Shown here one piece after another: positions 63,125-64,000 of a stretch of 64,000 nucleotides of DNA. A program made the position numbers and the translations under genes. The notes beneath the pieces are model-generated. The model ran no database searches. It was not told the DNA's origin and worked only from the letters and a program-made list of their open reading frames with translations. Position 1 is the first letter of the stretch. Each line of letters opens with the position of its first letter. Source of the stretch: Prevotella fusca JCM 17724 (GTDB taxonomy: Bacteria > Bacteroidota > Bacteroidia > Bacteroidales > Bacteroidaceae). The stretch spans positions 1,054,001 to 1,118,000 of the forward strand of contig NZ_CP012075.1 of the NCBI RefSeq assembly GCF_001262015.1, read 5' to 3'.

Positions 63125-63535
63125 TTTGGTTCTTCCAAAGATGCTTTTCGCATAGCTTTAGCGGAAGAAGCGGAGTTGTTTATTAAATAAAAACATAGCC
63201 AAGACGGTCTTGGCTGTCTACTTTATCATCATCCTCCGATGCAGAAAACCTTTCCATTTTAATACTTTGAAAAGCGCAGACAAAAGTTTGAAAAATCATG
63301 ACATAATTTCGGGTAAAACACCTGCAGATAAAGGCAAAAACACGTGTAAAAAGCTGGTTTGCAACCAGCAGCAAATCAGTCAGTTACAAGGTAGTGCAAG
63401 AAAAGGTGCTTAATTGGACTCCAAAAGGGCGTCAGTAAGGCCTCAAAAGGGCATCTATTGCAAGCCAATTGGGCGTCTTTTGGAAGCCAATAGACCATGT
63501 GTTGGTTTTGAACTGCATGAAAATAGTTTACAAAC
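63125..63535 (-). mobile_element. Reversed, degraded copy of the MITE-like element
   Basis: The end is decayed (GGTTCTTCCAAAG at 63125, where GGTTCTTCCGTTAAA is expected), while the body and array (63401-63485, AAAGGGCGTC blocks) are well preserved. The element stops after GTTTACAAACG near 63535. Confidence 0.7.
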
Positions 63536-63613
63536 GAAGAAATCGGACGCTATCATGGTCATGAATTATGAAAATCTATCGCTGTGCTTTCGCACATTCC
63601 AACAATTATTAGT

Positions 63614-63621
63614 AAATTTGC
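63614..63621 (+). promoter_or_regulatory. -7 box of the LacI-type gene
   Basis: TAAATTTG lies 34 bp before the ATG. A TTTC at 63588-63591 could be the -33 box with a 22-bp spacer. Confidence 0.55.
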
Positions 63622-63655
63622 ACGGCATAAAGAAACTTATTCATCCCCATACCTA

Positions 63656-64000
63656 TGGCAGAAAAAATCAGAATAAAAGACATTGCAGAACGTGCAGGCG
63701 TAAGTGTCGGAACCGTTGACAGAGTATTGCATAAACGACCGAATGTGTCGGCAACAGCACTGAAACGGGTGGAAAAGGTATTGAAGGAGATGAATTACCA
63801 GCCCAACGTCTACGCCAGTGCGCTGGCTTACAACAAGAGCTACACGTTCTATTGTCTGATTCCGAAGCATACCAGCGAGGCTTACTGGGAAGAGATTGAG
63901 ATTGGTGCAATGAAGGCTGTAGAGGCACGCAGGGACTTCTATATTGACCTGGAAATCATGTATTACAGCCGTCTGGACCCGCACTCCTTTGTCGAGACCT
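63656..64000 (+). CDS. LacI-family transcriptional regulator, N-terminal part (cut by window end)
   Basis: The first 115 codons are visible. Residues 5-27 form the LacI helix-turn-helix (IRIKDIAERAGVSVGTVDRV), followed by the hinge region VSATALKRVEKVLKEMNYQP that normally enters the minor groove. From about residue 66, SYTFYCLIPKHTSEAYWEEI opens the periplasmic-binding-protein-like sugar-sensing domain. The protein runs off the window, so the effector is unknown. Promoter -7 at 63614-63621. Confidence 0.88.

Larger units (their letters stand above)
62790..63655. other. Divergent gap between feoAB and the LacI-type gene
   Basis: It contains the palindromes and -7 box of feoAB, ACTTGTCAACCCGTAAAT-type units (62935-62975), an element copy (63125-63535) and the LacI-gene promoter. 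No gene is seen. Confidence 0.6.

Overview
The window reads as a chromosomal stretch of a Bacteroidota bacterium, most likely an oral-type Prevotella. The support is: three SusC/SusD outer-membrane import pairs, Bacteroidota promoters (a TTTG-like -33 box, about 20 bp, then TAnnTTTG), a short primary sigma factor without region 1.1, lipoproteins with a Cys-Asp/Glu/Ser-rich start, C10 (interpain/SpeB-type) peptidase, fimbrillin, and C-terminal sorting domains of the type IX secretion kind. The genus is inferred; no 16S gene is present.

Layout. 0.7-5.5 kb: a SusC/SusD pair with a clear promoter and terminator. 6.6-10.7 kb: a secreted GH2 beta-galactosidase on the other strand. 11.7-16.1 kb: an Ig-like lipoprotein, the primary sigma factor RpoD and a lone TonB-dependent receptor. 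16.4-19.0 kb: four small same-strand genes, two of them SMI1/KNR4 (SUKH)-like, resembling an array of immunity genes without a toxin. 19.4-22.5 kb: an AspT/YidE-type transporter, a HAD phosphatase fused to a small membrane module, and an initiator tRNA-Met. 23-28 kb: a TonB-like stalk protein and a secreted protein, an OhrR-type peroxide sensor, a MaoC-like dehydratase and an unrecognised 436-aa protein.

28.6-38.0 kb and 52.3-59.5 kb hold two paralogous operons, both leftward: SusC, SusD, zinc metallohydrolase lipoprotein, DUF4302 lipoprotein. The first has gained BACON domains. They are probably peptide or glycopeptide capture and import systems. Between them lie an AT-rich AbiL-like phage-defence pair (AAA ATPase plus RloB/AbiLii protein), a C10 cysteine protease, a large Fn3/choice-of-anchor secreted protein, and a small-peptide/fimbrillin pair. 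The window ends with a FeoA-FeoB fusion for ferrous iron uptake and the start of a LacI-type regulator.

The most striking unexplained structure is intergenic. About a dozen clusters are built from a 17-nt constant block (CAATTAACGCCCTTTTG, with variants) alternating with a variable 5-nt slot at a period of 22 bp. Five clusters sit inside larger elements of about 400-600 bp. One of these (5826-6426) is complete, with 19/20 matching terminal inverted repeats and a perfect 8-bp target duplication, so it looks like a MITE, possibly of an ISL3-type transposase. Other small structures include a triple 22-bp palindrome array between susC and susD of the first operon, an inverted repeat flanking the C10 protease gene, paired CATAATTATG palindromes ahead of feoAB, and an orphan terminator after the tRNA gene.
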